Positions 11,633 to 20,729 of a DNA stretch of 64,000 bases are shown here, piece after piece. The position numbers and the translations under genes are program-made. Below the pieces are notes generated by a model. It searched no databases. It saw nothing but the letters and a program-made list of their open reading frames with translations, and was not told the origin of the DNA. This DNA comes from Oncomelania hupensis (taxonomy: Eukaryota; Mollusca; Gastropoda; Littorinimorpha; Pomatiopsidae). How positions within the stretch are numbered: the first letter of the stretch is position 1; each line of letters starts with the position of its first letter. The stretch lies in contig CM072525.1 in assembly GCA_036898135.1 (NCBI GenBank), forward strand, positions 54,528,299 through 54,592,298, read 5' to 3'.

Positions 11633-13632
11633 TGTCACGCTACGCAGTTTGCAGTCGCGCGCCTATGTATATAGTTTAATCATCAGCCTGTACATAGAGG
11701 TTAAAAGTTACGGTAGTCAAGGGGAGAGAATCAGAATAAATTAATTAAGTTTATAATTAATAAAAGTAGCGAATGATTTGCGCCCGTGCGGAACGCACTA
11801 TGTTAGAAAACAGCATAGTTGGCTATTTTGTTATTGAGAAGATTAACTGCTGCCATGCGATATTCTATGTGTGAAATGCGTGCTCTAATCGCGAACGGTG
11901 TAGGGAATGAATTATAATTAGAACGAGTATGTTCTAGAAGATTCTTAGCTAATCGTATAAAACCCGATGCACTGTATATTTTGATAGGAGCAGTAACATT
12001 TTCATATCGCTTTTGTAGCCAGAACCAACAGATCCGAGTTGGGTCAAGGTGCCAGTTAGTGACTTTGTCTGTGGGTCGTACTGATCAGACTGTCAACGAA
12101 AAAGAGCCTAATTATCGGAAGAGGAGGACTGTTTTGGGAACACTTTGGAAGTGTTTGTTTAACTGGAACTGTTCTAAGCTGTTTAGAATACCAGCTGTGT
12201 ATTCTCGGTGAAATCTGAGTTATCTACGTATAACGTCGGGTGACCTGTGACTCCGTCTAGGACTTCTTCTGCCTGTATATCACCTTGCCTAACCATCTGT
12301 GCCTGTGTGTCTGTCCAGTCATTTTGTGTGTCTTTGTCAACAGGCCGGAGGATCCACTGGTAGCCGTAAGTTGTTTACCTCAATTTCTCAGTTGGCCATA
12401 GCGTTCGGGGGTTTGGGTTATGCATGCAGTGTGAATGGATAGTTAATTATGTTTTCTTAATTCTATTTTATGTTTCATATTGGTTGCTGCATAAATACCT
12501 AGCAATAGAGAGAGAGAGAGAATTTTCTAAAATGTATTATAAATTAAATAATTATAAATTGATATAAAAGAATTCGCTGTTATGTAGCGAAGAGACGACA
12601 GAAAGGAGGTGTTTGTGAATGTATATGCGCGATGACAGGGAGGATGAGTAAGGATGTTGAAAGGGAGACAACCATTCCGATAGCGGGATGCTTGTGCAGT
12701 ATATTGTAATGTAATTATTAATGGTTGCGTATTTTTGTATGTATTGTTGTAGATGTACCAAAACCAAAACCTTAGAGCAGATCATTGATGGTGTGCTGAA
12801 ACCTTGCTGGTGTGAAGCTGGTGTGCCTCGGCCTATTACGCCGGTGTTTCCGTGGGTCAACCTCGGTTGCGAAGGTTGTGGTATTCAACCAGGGAACCTT
12901 ATTTCGTTTATAAAGCACACACACGCACACTCCACCATTCACAACAAATAACTATAACCATTGATAAACAGTTGTGAGGAACAATAATTGTTTTACATGT
13001 GATAAATTATAAATTACAGCACATTGAAATATATTTAATCTGAATTGATTGATAAACGTTGTTGAGTAATATTACCTACTAGATTAAGTAGCCCTGTGAT
13101 TGTATAGTTTTGTCTGGGGGAATTATTTCGCCAGATATTAATTAATTAATAATTTAGATTAATTTCTTACAAATTCTATTTTGCATAAGGGATAAATTTT
13201 GTATTCATTTTATAAAAGACTTGTTGCAGCTATTTGAGGTTTAAGTGGAACAAAGTTTGAATATTTATAAAGATTTAAAGCAGTTGCTTACTGTATATTT
13301 ACCCTGTTGTCAGTAAGCTGTTCCAGACATCATTATTATAAATCTTTTGTACATTTTGTAGTTAGTCATTTTCCATTTTGATTTAATTATCATTATTGTT
13401 TTGAGCGAATTGTTTTATGTATTAGTTTGGGGTTATATTAGTGGGATTGAGGGTTGGTTGGTCGGGAAGTGGGATAAAGGGAGTTAATTTTTAGTGCGAA
13501 TGAGTGAGTGAAATAAAGAAATTGTCTTGTTACTTCTGGTTTTGTCTTTTAGAGTTTATTTAGGTGTTGGGTTATTTTCTCGTGTGGAAGTTGCACATGT
13601 CGAACCTCTGCTAAAACAGTTGGGACGTGACA
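11633..13632. mobile_element. Solo LTR of a retrotransposon, about 2.0 kb
   Basis: The insert begins TGTCACG and ends CGTGACA, the TG...CA inverted ends of an LTR. The 5 bases on each side are ATTCC (11628-11632) and ATTTT (13633-13637), which fits a 5-bp target duplication with two C-to-T changes. It interrupts the RT frame of D/E. A TATAAAA lies at 11956-11962 and an AATAAA at 13512-13517. Also present are a short (GA)n run near 12505 and a CA-rich run near 12918. It has no coding frame of interest and no second LTR, so recombination between two LTRs probably removed the interior. The superfamily (Gypsy or BEL) cannot be told. Orientation is presumed + from the TATA and AATAAA order. Confidence 0.65.
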
Positions 13633-15551
13633 ATTTTTTTCTACGTAATAGAGCCATTAGAGTACGGTGGGAGGGCTACGACACGCAGTACGGGACTCTC
13701 TCCATGGGGATCCCACAAGGGTCTGTTATAGCTCCACTTTTATATACAATAGCCACAGCCGATGTTACATCTGGCTGTTCATCTAAATCAGTGGTTGTTA
13801 CTTTTGCCGATGACATTCTTATATGGAGGACCACGAGGTGTAGACGCGTGGGACGCCAGAGTGTAAACTTTGCTCGTGACCATGCCGGGTTCCAAGAGGA
13901 CGTTGATGGGATTGTGTCCGCGCTTGCCGATGTAGGGCTTCAGCTTTCACCAGGAAAGACTGTTTTCATACCTTTTTCAAACAGATGGAATGATGAATAC
14001 ACCAGCTTTCCCCTGATGGTCGATGGAGTTCGTATCCCGCCGTCCAGGGAGGTACGCTACCTGGGGGTTATCTTTAGACAGAATGGAAGTCTTGGGCCCC
14101 ATATTAATCGAAATATTTCTTCTGCACATGCGGCTACCAGGGTTATTTGGGCCCTCCGGAGGGAGGCTTGGGGACGCGACCCTCGAGATGCCATCACATT
14201 ATACTATTCATTGGTCCGCTCTAGGCTTCTCTTCGGGGCTGAATTGTTCTACGATATTTCTGACAACCAAATGCGAAGGTTGGTCGGGGTGGAGTGTTCC
14301 ATTCTTCGTAAGTTATTACGGTTGCCGGGATCAGTCCCGACGAGAATTGTCTACCAGCTGTCTGGAGTTCTTCCACTATGGCTCCAGGTGCAGAAGATAT
14401 GTGCTGGCTATCTTTGTAGGGCGCGTAGCACTGTTAATTCTACCTACCAAGAATTGTCATGTGAATTCAACCCCCCGATGGGACGTCGACACTTACCGGG
14501 AATTGCGGCCAAGATTGGACCGTTGCTCAAGGATGCGACGAGTGCTGGGCGTAGTTTTGAGATGGCACCAGAGGTCTCAGTGCCTCCCTGGGAAACTCCT
14601 CCCATGACGATATCCTTGGGCTTTGATGGTCTCACGAGAGAAGCTGACTTACCATTCATCACGCAGTTGGCCAAGGAGCGGGTGGCGGACTCGGCAGGGT
14701 CCCTTAGAGTTTTCACTGATGGGTCCGTGCGGGACGATGGCGCTGCCGGCTGCGGATTTCATATCATGGGGGTAGGGGAATGGTCTTTTGGTGCCCCACC
14801 GGGATCCTCTTCCCTAACTGTAGAGCTGCTGGCTGTGCGGCAGTCATTGTTTGCCCTTGCTAGTTCGGATTTGCCAGTTGGGACCAAGGTTGCCCTATTT
14901 ACAGATTCTCTGTCCACCCTACAGGCTCTGGAGAGGGGCTCCTCTAGAGCTCGCCCTGCGCTGGTTGCTGACATTTTGGATCAAGCATCGACCCTTGATG
15001 AGAGTGGAGTTAGTGTTTCGGCTTCGTGGGTTCCGTCCCACGTGGGAATCATTGGTAATGAAGCCGCCGATAGGGTTGCTGGCATTGGGTCGAGGGGTGA
15101 GGCCCACACGTCGTTATTGGTCAAACCTTCGGCCGAGGAGGTGAAAGGAAGAGTTCACAGTTTATTGTGGGAACGTTGGTCGGAGGAGTATAGGGAGTGG
15201 AGCCTCGGCCGTAGGCATTATTGTATTTCCCCAGGACATAAACCTTTTCCTCTATATACAGACCTTCCGGTGGAGCTCAAGCTCCTATTGATGCGGCTTC
15301 TGTCCGGCCACTGGCGCACAAGATGGACAGGTTCACGTTGCATTTGCGGGTTACCTCCAAGTTTCACACATTGTTTATTTGATTGTCCACTTTTAGATTC
15401 TTCATTCGGCTCACTGCGAGGGTTGCTGCGCACCGAAGGGGTACAGCAGAGTATGGAGGGTCTCTGGGCTCTTGCCCAAAGAGATGGCGTGGGCCTCCTA
15501 GCGCATGTTGGTCGTCTGATCATTAGCTCTGAAATTTCACCACTGTTATAA

Positions 15552-16652
15552 TATTTTTGGTGTGGCTTTTATTTGCTACTTTTTGCTCTGTACTTGGCGG
15601 CCTGCCGGCCTGGTTCTCGATAGCACTGTTTGCTGAGGAGCCTGGCTGGAGGTTCGCACATGGCCTGTGATGCTTGTTGCTCGTTATTGACTTATAGCTT
15701 GATTGCTTTTAACAACTTGCATGGCTTATAAATAAATAACATGCTCTGTTGCTTACAGTTTGGCTGTTGCTTAGAAATTTGCTTGATTTGTTGCCGCCTT
15801 CTCGGGCATAGTTATGTTTATTTATTGTTGCAAAATGTTATTTTGATTGTTGGCTCCTAATAGCGCTTTTTGCTGTGGAGCTGTCCAGTTGGACTGCACA
15901 TGGCGTTAGTTGCTTTTCGTTGCCTGTTTTCAACGATTGGCTTTTATGCTTCGCATGGTACTTTCTGGCGCTAAACGCTAAACGCTGGTTGCTTACAGCT
16001 CTGACATCTGTTAAATGTAAAGTTTCACAGTTTACTACTTTTTATTTTTATTTAGTGAATAATATTTGAACTCTGCAGTTTGCACAGTTGCACAGTTATA
16101 TGATATGTAAATGCTTAACTATGTCCTGGGGTCTTCGGCCTGATGGAAACTCTCTTCTTGACGTTAAGGTTATCATGTGTGCTATTAGTGAGCACCTAGG
16201 ATTTTGAATGCTCCGGTAATTTGTCGCCATCTGATTATGCTGGGCATAATCTAGTCTTAATTTTAATGTTCTGCATTTTATGATTTTAGCATGTAACTTT
16301 TATCTGTACGGTTATATTTTAATAATACATATTTTTATGGATTCATGGCGATGGACGTGCTGGGGTTTCCTCACTCGCCGTTCGCCTTGTATCTTTTATA
16401 TGTGTAGGGCTAGTACCTCTACAGGCATGTGGATGTTTATAAACGTTTTGGTTCATTGGACCACCCATGTGTTATTTTAATAAATCTATGGTATCTGTGC
16501 TCCGGCTATTACCTAGTTATGGCGCCCGGTTCTCACCGCCCGCCAAATTATTTTTAAGTTTTATAAACGTTCTTAACCATTTTATGAAGGTTGGATGTTG
16601 TGTGTGAATGCTTTTATTATGTCTTAAATTTTATAATGCTATTTTTAGTTAA
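15552..16652 (+). other. 3' UTR of LINE D/E
   Basis: This is about 1.1 kb of T-rich non-coding sequence between the ORF2 stop and the hairpin. Words such as GGCCTGCCGGCC and blocks around TTGCTGTGGAGC recur in diverged form. No gene is seen. Confidence 0.6.
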
Positions 16653-16705
16653 GTCCCATATATGCGTAAGTGTCCGGGGACTATAATCTAACAAACGAAC
16701 GAACG
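16653..16705 (+). other. 3' hairpin and (AACG)n tail of LINE D/E
   Basis: GTCCC at 16653-16657 pairs with GGGAC at 16677-16681. The loop is of the ATATATGCG..AAGTGTCC type. ACTATAATCTA and AACG repeats follow, ending at 16705. The next bases, TACTTTGTTT, are the same ten bases that follow the tail of element F at 19772. Confidence 0.8.
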
Positions 16706-16715
16706 TACTTTGTTT
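16706..16715 (+). repeat. Target-site duplication flanking element F (left copy)
   Basis: TACTTTGTTT at 16706-16715 is repeated at 19772-19781, immediately after F's (AACG)7 tail. In copy H the right copy is the ORF2 coding sequence for LCLQS. F therefore inserted into the endonuclease region of H and duplicated 10 bases. Confidence 0.8.
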
Positions 16716-17235
16716 CAGTCGGAGATCGAGTGTTGAAGTTGAAGTGTGAGGGCTAACGCTTCGTATTTCTACGATTGAGTGCCTACGCATCGATTCTGCA
16801 CTGTTGGGGACCTGTCACCCTGATGTCTTCTGTCTACATGTGGCTGCTTGTTGCCGCGCTGCTAACGAATTTCCTCTACTCGACCATGCGTACTGTCTGG
16901 GCACCTGATCTGCTGTTGATGCGCTCACACTGACTTTGAGGCTGCGGCTCTGCTTGCTCCTTTCTGTGGTGACTATACTGCTGGCTAGGTCCCCTGGTGT
17001 ATCTTATTCCAGTTGGTTCCTAAATTTTTATAGAACTTTTAATTCAAGTCCTGGACTTGAATGATAATGTAACGTTGTGATACGTTTTTTTTTTTTTAGC
17101 GTAGCTTGCTTTCTTGTAGGGTAGGCCCTGTGTCCACCTTATTGTTTTTTCGTTCTATTTGTTTTATTTGTCTTATTTGTTTTTGTTTTATTTGTTTCAT
17201 TTTCGGCTTTTTATTGACCTTTTTAAAGGATTTGC
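16716..17235 (+). promoter_or_regulatory. 5' UTR of element F, probable internal promoter region
   Basis: This non-coding stretch lies between the left target duplication and the ORF1 ATG. It starts CAGTCGGAGATCGAGTGTTG and ends T-rich, with a run of ten T near 17087-17097. LINE 5' UTRs of this kind usually hold an internal promoter, but I see no TATA box and cannot place a start site. Confidence 0.4.
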
Positions 17236-19056
17236 ATGGAGAGGTCCGGTTCGCGTGCGCCGCCGTGGCGTAATTGCCCCGTGGGGGCTGCGCGGAAAGA
17301 TTCCCCTGTGATTCGCCCCATTACTGAGTCGGCGAAGGCGCTCGCTGATTTGTCGTTACCCGTCGGGGGTGCTGATGTCCTTGTCGATGACTCGGTTACC
17401 GAGAATGCCGTGGGGTCGCTTACCCCCAATCGTAAGAGAATGAGGGCGGCTCTTTCCGAGTCTTCCTCCTCGTCTTTTGATACTGTGCCGCCGGTGGCGG
17501 ATGATGCCATGGATGCGGCGGTGGAACTTGAAGATGATGCCGCTTCGACGGGTGCTGAGCAGCAGGCCTGGACCGCTGTCTCGGGTAAACGCAGAATTAG
17601 ACCTAGGAATACATTTACGTCGAGTGCGCTTTCTCAGCCTGTGCATGGCCTTTGCCGGTTTCCGGTTACGGTCAAATTTTCTAACGAAGCTGGTATCAAT
17701 GTAACCGACTCCTTCGGTTGGAAGCTGGTTGATCTTCTGCGAGACGCGGTGGGTGCGGTTGACCGTGTCCGTCCCATCGGTGATGGGTTTCTCGTTGGCT
17801 GCAGGACATCCGCGCAGCAGCGGCGGTTGGTTAGCCTTAGTTCCCTGGGGAGTCGCACTGTCACTTGCGCGATCCCCTGTCCAGTAGTAGATGGAGTCGT
17901 GCAGGATATTCCTGCATCGATTTCGGTGGAAGAGATTCGCTCAAGATGTGGGGGCTCGATTGACCCTGCTGGATCGGTTCGACCTTGTAAGATCAAAAAT
18001 ATATCTCGCCTTCTTCGTGCGGATGGGTCGGCGTCTACGTCGATCAAGGTCACCATCGAAGCGCCGACCCTTCCCTCTGTGCTTTTGATCAACTCGAGAC
18101 AGTATTCCGTCCGCCCTTTTGCTGCGGCGGTTGTCCGCTGCTATCAATGTCAGAAGCTCGGCCATATTAAAAAATATTGCAAATCTGTCCCTGTTTGCCC
18201 TTCTTGCGGTAAGCCTGGTCACACCAGTGCGAATTGCAAAGCTAGTGAGCGATTCTGTCGAAACTGCCGTGGTAACCATTCGGCCACAAATCAAAACTGT
18301 CCGGCCCTGAGGGAGCGCGTGCTCGCGAACCGTCTCGGGGCCGCCACCTATATGCCTCGTTCACAGGCGCTTTATCTTGCCCGTTCACAGTTGGTGACGG
18401 ATCCTGCCGTTGCTCCGGTTCCTGCCAAGTCTGCGTGGGGAGTCCCGCTGGCGCCCCCTTCTGCCAAGGTGGCTTCGTTGCCCCCCCTGCCATCGGTTGC
18501 CCTTTCTGGTCCGCCTCCCCCTGGTTCTGTCGCCCGGGCGATGGGGATTTTGAACCCTGTTGGGATGTCAACCGCGCCGGTTCCTGGCGGCGGTGACCCC
18601 TGGACTGCCATTTCTCGCCTCGAATCTATGGTTGAGAGACTTACCCATGCTGTGGCCGGGCTGGTGGATACGATCCGTGGCTTGACTGGTCGTTCACTAT
18701 CTACTTCCAGCCAGCTTTCTGATGTTGGTACTCAGTCCGAGGTTGAGGTCACGGTTACCAGTCCTGGCCACACTCGCGATGTGGAGGTACAGTTTTCCCC
18801 GAGCAGAGAACAAGATAGAAAGTCCACCAGGACGTGTGCTACTCAGGTGAAGCGGAAGGCTCCTACGAGCTCTCAACTTGCGGGATGGTTTGAGGTGGCC
18901 GCTAGCTCTTTTGGGCCCTACTTTGACGCCGAAGAGCTCGATGATGCTTTGGATACTATTCGTTGGGGGTTCAAACATGCCCCCGTAGACGACGTGCTTC
19001 GTGCCCATCGTGGTCTGCTGCCGGGGCAGATTGCTTCTGATGTGGCTGCATCGTAG
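17236..19056 (+). CDS. ORF1 gag-like zinc-knuckle protein of the ORF1-only element
   Basis: This is an intact frame of 606 codons from ATG 17236 (MERSGSRAPPWRN) to TAG 19056. A Ser/Asp-rich N-terminal region ends around residue 130. The core (about residues 135-290) contains DGFLVGCRTSAQQ, the counterpart of GDWLIxCxxxxQQ in the other ORF1 copies, but the rest is far diverged. Three zinc knuckles lie at about residues 299-355: CYQCQKLGHIKKYC and CPSCGKPGHTSANC (both Cx2Cx4Hx4C), then CRNCRGNHSATNQNC. A Pro/Ala-rich spacer follows. The C-terminal region (about residues 540-606) differs from the LPxELAxxR tail of the other copies. The likely role is binding its own or partner LINE RNA in cytoplasmic particles. 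No ORF2 follows. Codon use is GC-rich and it lacks stops, so it is young or under selection. Confidence 0.85.
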   Translation: MERSGSRAPPWRNCPVGAARKDSPVIRPITESAKALADLSLPVGGADVLVDDSVTENAVGSLTPNRKRMRAALSESSSSSFDTVPPVADDAMDAAVELEDDAASTGAEQQAWTAVSGKRRIRPRNTFTSSALSQPVHGLCRFPVTVKFSNEAGINVTDSFGWKLVDLLRDAVGAVDRVRPIGDGFLVGCRTSAQQRRLVSLSSLGSRTVTCAIPCPVVDGVVQDIPASISVEEIRSRCGGSIDPAGSVRPCKIKNISRLLRADGSASTSIKVTIEAPTLPSVLLINSRQYSVRPFAAAVVRCYQCQKLGHIKKYCKSVPVCPSCGKPGHTSANCKASERFCRNCRGNHSATNQNCPALRERVLANRLGAATYMPRSQALYLARSQLVTDPAVAPVPAKSAWGVPLAPPSAKVASLPPLPSVALSGPPPPGSVARAMGILNPVGMSTAPVPGGGDPWTAISRLESMVERLTHAVAGLVDTIRGLTGRSLSTSSQLSDVGTQSEVEVTVTSPGHTRDVEVQFSPSREQDRKSTRTCATQVKRKAPTSSQLAGWFEVAASSFGPYFDAEELDDALDTIRWGFKHAPVDDVLRAHRGLLPGQIASDVAAS

Positions 19057-19702
19057 CCGGACGTTTTTTTTTTTGCTACAACGCGTTGTCATTGTTCATT
19101 AGTTATTTTAATTATAGCGCTTGCACCATTAATTCGGTTTTTGCGGTGCTTCTACACTATTCGCGTGTTTTAGTAATTTTGTGAATGTTATTTTAATTTT
19201 TTGTGGCGGAATTTATTTAATTTTGTTTATTTTATATTTTTAATCCTTTATGTTGATTGCTTCGCAATTTTTATTTTATTCTTGGCTTTATAGCCCTTGG
19301 ACTGTTTGGTCCTGGCCTTTTTGGCCGTTTTTACCATTTTGTGTTATGTTGTTTTTGTCTTGTGGCCCTGAAGGATTTTTATTTTTAACCGGTTTTATTT
19401 TTATTGTTGGCTTTTATATTCAGTAGCCCTGACCCTGTTGCCTATAGCACAGACCTGGTCTGTTTCAACATAAAAGTTCCTTTTCAACCCCGTACTTTTT
19501 TATACCATTTGCTCATAGCACTCATAATTCTAGGCAGTATTAGCGCCCACCTAACCCTCCTGAGCGTATAAGCGTATACCCAGCCCTTTCGTACGCCCAA
19601 GCTTTGCCTGCGGCCTCTTCATCTTGTATTATTAGGTCTACCCCTCATCTTGTGACCAGTTTGCAGTCTTAATCTTTGTCCACCCTCATCGGGAAATCTC
19701 CT
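19057..19702 (+). other. 3' UTR of element F
   Basis: This is a T-rich non-coding stretch starting just after the ORF1 stop. A run of T occurs near 19065-19074, and blocks such as CCTGGCCTTTTTGGCC resemble the 3' UTRs of the full LINEs. Translations of it show no RT, EN or RNase H remains. Confidence 0.6.
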
Positions 19703-19771
19703 GTCCCTTATATGCGAAAGTGACTAGGGACGTTAATCTAATCAACGAACGAACGAACGAACGAACGAACG
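19703..19771 (+). other. 3' hairpin and (AACG)7 tail of element F
   Basis: GTCCC at 19703-19707 pairs with GGGAC at 19727-19731, and the loop contains TATATGCGAAAGTG. The whole hairpin is 29 nt, the same length as those of D/E and N. CGTTAATCTAATC and seven AACG units (19744-19771) follow. It shows that F uses the same 3' signal as the full-length LINEs around it. Confidence 0.82.
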
Positions 19772-20525
19772 TACTTTGTTTGCAGTCTTTAAACTGTAGA
19801 TATGACCGCCTACCTACCATAGTTGGTTTTCATTTTCCGCCATCGTTTACCACAGACGAGAATGATAAAATTTATGTTGCCACCTATGTACGCATAGGTG
19901 TTGCTGTTACTGACTTAGGCCCGGTTGACGAGGGGGAGGGTGGCGGGTTCACTTCCACAATCCAGGTCACTCTCGGCCCTGGGTCTCAACCTAACATACT
20001 TAAGATTTTGAACTATTATAATCCTGTTGGTTGCTCGGACTTCGCTTGGCTTGCCGACGTTGTCGGTGGCGATCCCTGGCTTGTAGTGGGTGATTTTAAT
20101 GCCCACGACGGGCTATGGGATGGCGGGTGTCTTACACTTTCTAGTATTATTCATGATGCCTTGGACGCTGCCTCTTTGGAGGTTTTAAACGATGGCTCCA
20201 TAACGCGTGTCCCTGATATCGCCTCTCATTCGGCCTCGGCTATTGATCTTTCCCTGGCTTCCACGGAGTTAGCTGCCACTGCTACCTGGACTATTACAAG
20301 CGACCCTCATTTTTCCGATCACATTCCTATCATTATTTCCATCCAATCTGCACCGGTTGTTATGCCGCCATCTAACCCTAAACCTAATCTTAAGAAAATA
20401 AACTGGGACACTTATTCTTCTCTCTTGTCTGACTACTCCCTTCCTGGCTCTGCCTCGGTGGATGACTTGGAGTCGCACATCCGGGAGCGTATGCTAAGTA
20501 CGGTTGCCTCTTTGGCTCCGGCTGG

Positions 20526-20729
20526 CCGCCCGTCCGGTGCTCAGTCTAAGCCTTGGTGACCGCCCGTCCGGTGCTCAGTCTAAGCCTTGGTGGCCGCCCG
20601 TCTGGTGCTCAGCCTAAGCCTTGGTGGCCGCCCGTCCGGTGCTCAGTCTAAGCCTTGGTGGCCGCCCGTCCGGTGCTCAGTCTAAGCCTTGGTGGCCGCC
20701 CGTCCGGTGCTCAGTCTAAGCCTTGGTGG
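20526..20729 (+). repeat. Minisatellite, six copies of a 34-bp unit inside ORF2
   Basis: The unit (CCGCCCGTCCGGTGCTCAGT plus 14 further bases ending TTGGTGG) occurs at 20526, 20560, 20594, 20628, 20662 and 20696. In copy M the same place (50284-50317) has a single unit coding for RPSGAQPKPWW. The first unit here ends TGA in the upstream frame. The third unit carries variants (TCTGG, CAGCC) that match M exactly, which hints at exchange between copies. Confidence 0.95.

Larger units (their letters stand above)
11092..15551 (+). pseudogene. LINE D/E ORF2 fragment (RT and RNase H), interrupted
   Basis: The N-terminal part (11092-11412) reads LFNLCYKSGTVPGSWR to RRTVFACFF and then fails at a run of eight T (11403-11410), one more than the frame needs, just before the motif A Asp codon. 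A 109-bp inverted patch (11478-11586) and a 2-kb LTR (11633-13632) follow. From about 13638 to the stop at 15551 the frame is open: FLRNRAIRVRW, GIPQGSVIAPL, FADD at 13803-13814, RNase H motifs FTDGSV, ELLAV, TDSLSTL and PSHVGIIGNEAAD, and the finger CICGLPPSFTHCLFDC. No active protein is possible. Confidence 0.85.
11083..16705 (+). mobile_element. LINE copy D/E, 5' truncated, split by a solo LTR
   Basis: The two halves (11083-11632 and 13638-16705) are pieces of one element. The first stops within the codons for FIDS and the second resumes with FLRNRAIRVRW, as in the uninterrupted relative L at about 43763-43800. The element starts inside RT, so EN and ORF1 are missing. It ends with the hairpin at 16653-16681 and an (AACG)n tail ending at 16705. 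It is very similar to copy L. Confidence 0.85.
16716..19771 (+). mobile_element. ORF1-only LINE (half-LINE, HAL1-like) with intact ORF1
   Basis: It is bounded by a 10-bp target duplication and carries a 5' UTR of about 520 bases, one long intact ORF1, a 3' UTR of about 650 bases without any trace of EN, RT or RNase H, the family hairpin and an (AACG)7 tail. Compared with a full LINE, the whole ORF2 is missing. An ORF1-only layout is known in mammalian HAL1, derived from L1. Here it would depend on an RT supplied by another element. An internal deletion of ORF2 from a once full element is the likely origin. Confidence 0.75.

Noticed and set aside
11633..13632. A DNA transposon with GTCACG/CGTGAC terminal inverted repeats
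   Set aside because: The repeats are only 6-7 bases, include TG...CA ends and have 5-base flanks, which suits an LTR better; no transposase frame is present.
19744..19771. Telomere-like repeat (AACG)n
   Set aside because: It is a LINE tail after the hairpin, and the unit varies from copy to copy.
20526..20729. CRISPR array
   Set aside because: The 34-bp units are contiguous without spacers, lie in a LINE coding region, and the context is eukaryotic.
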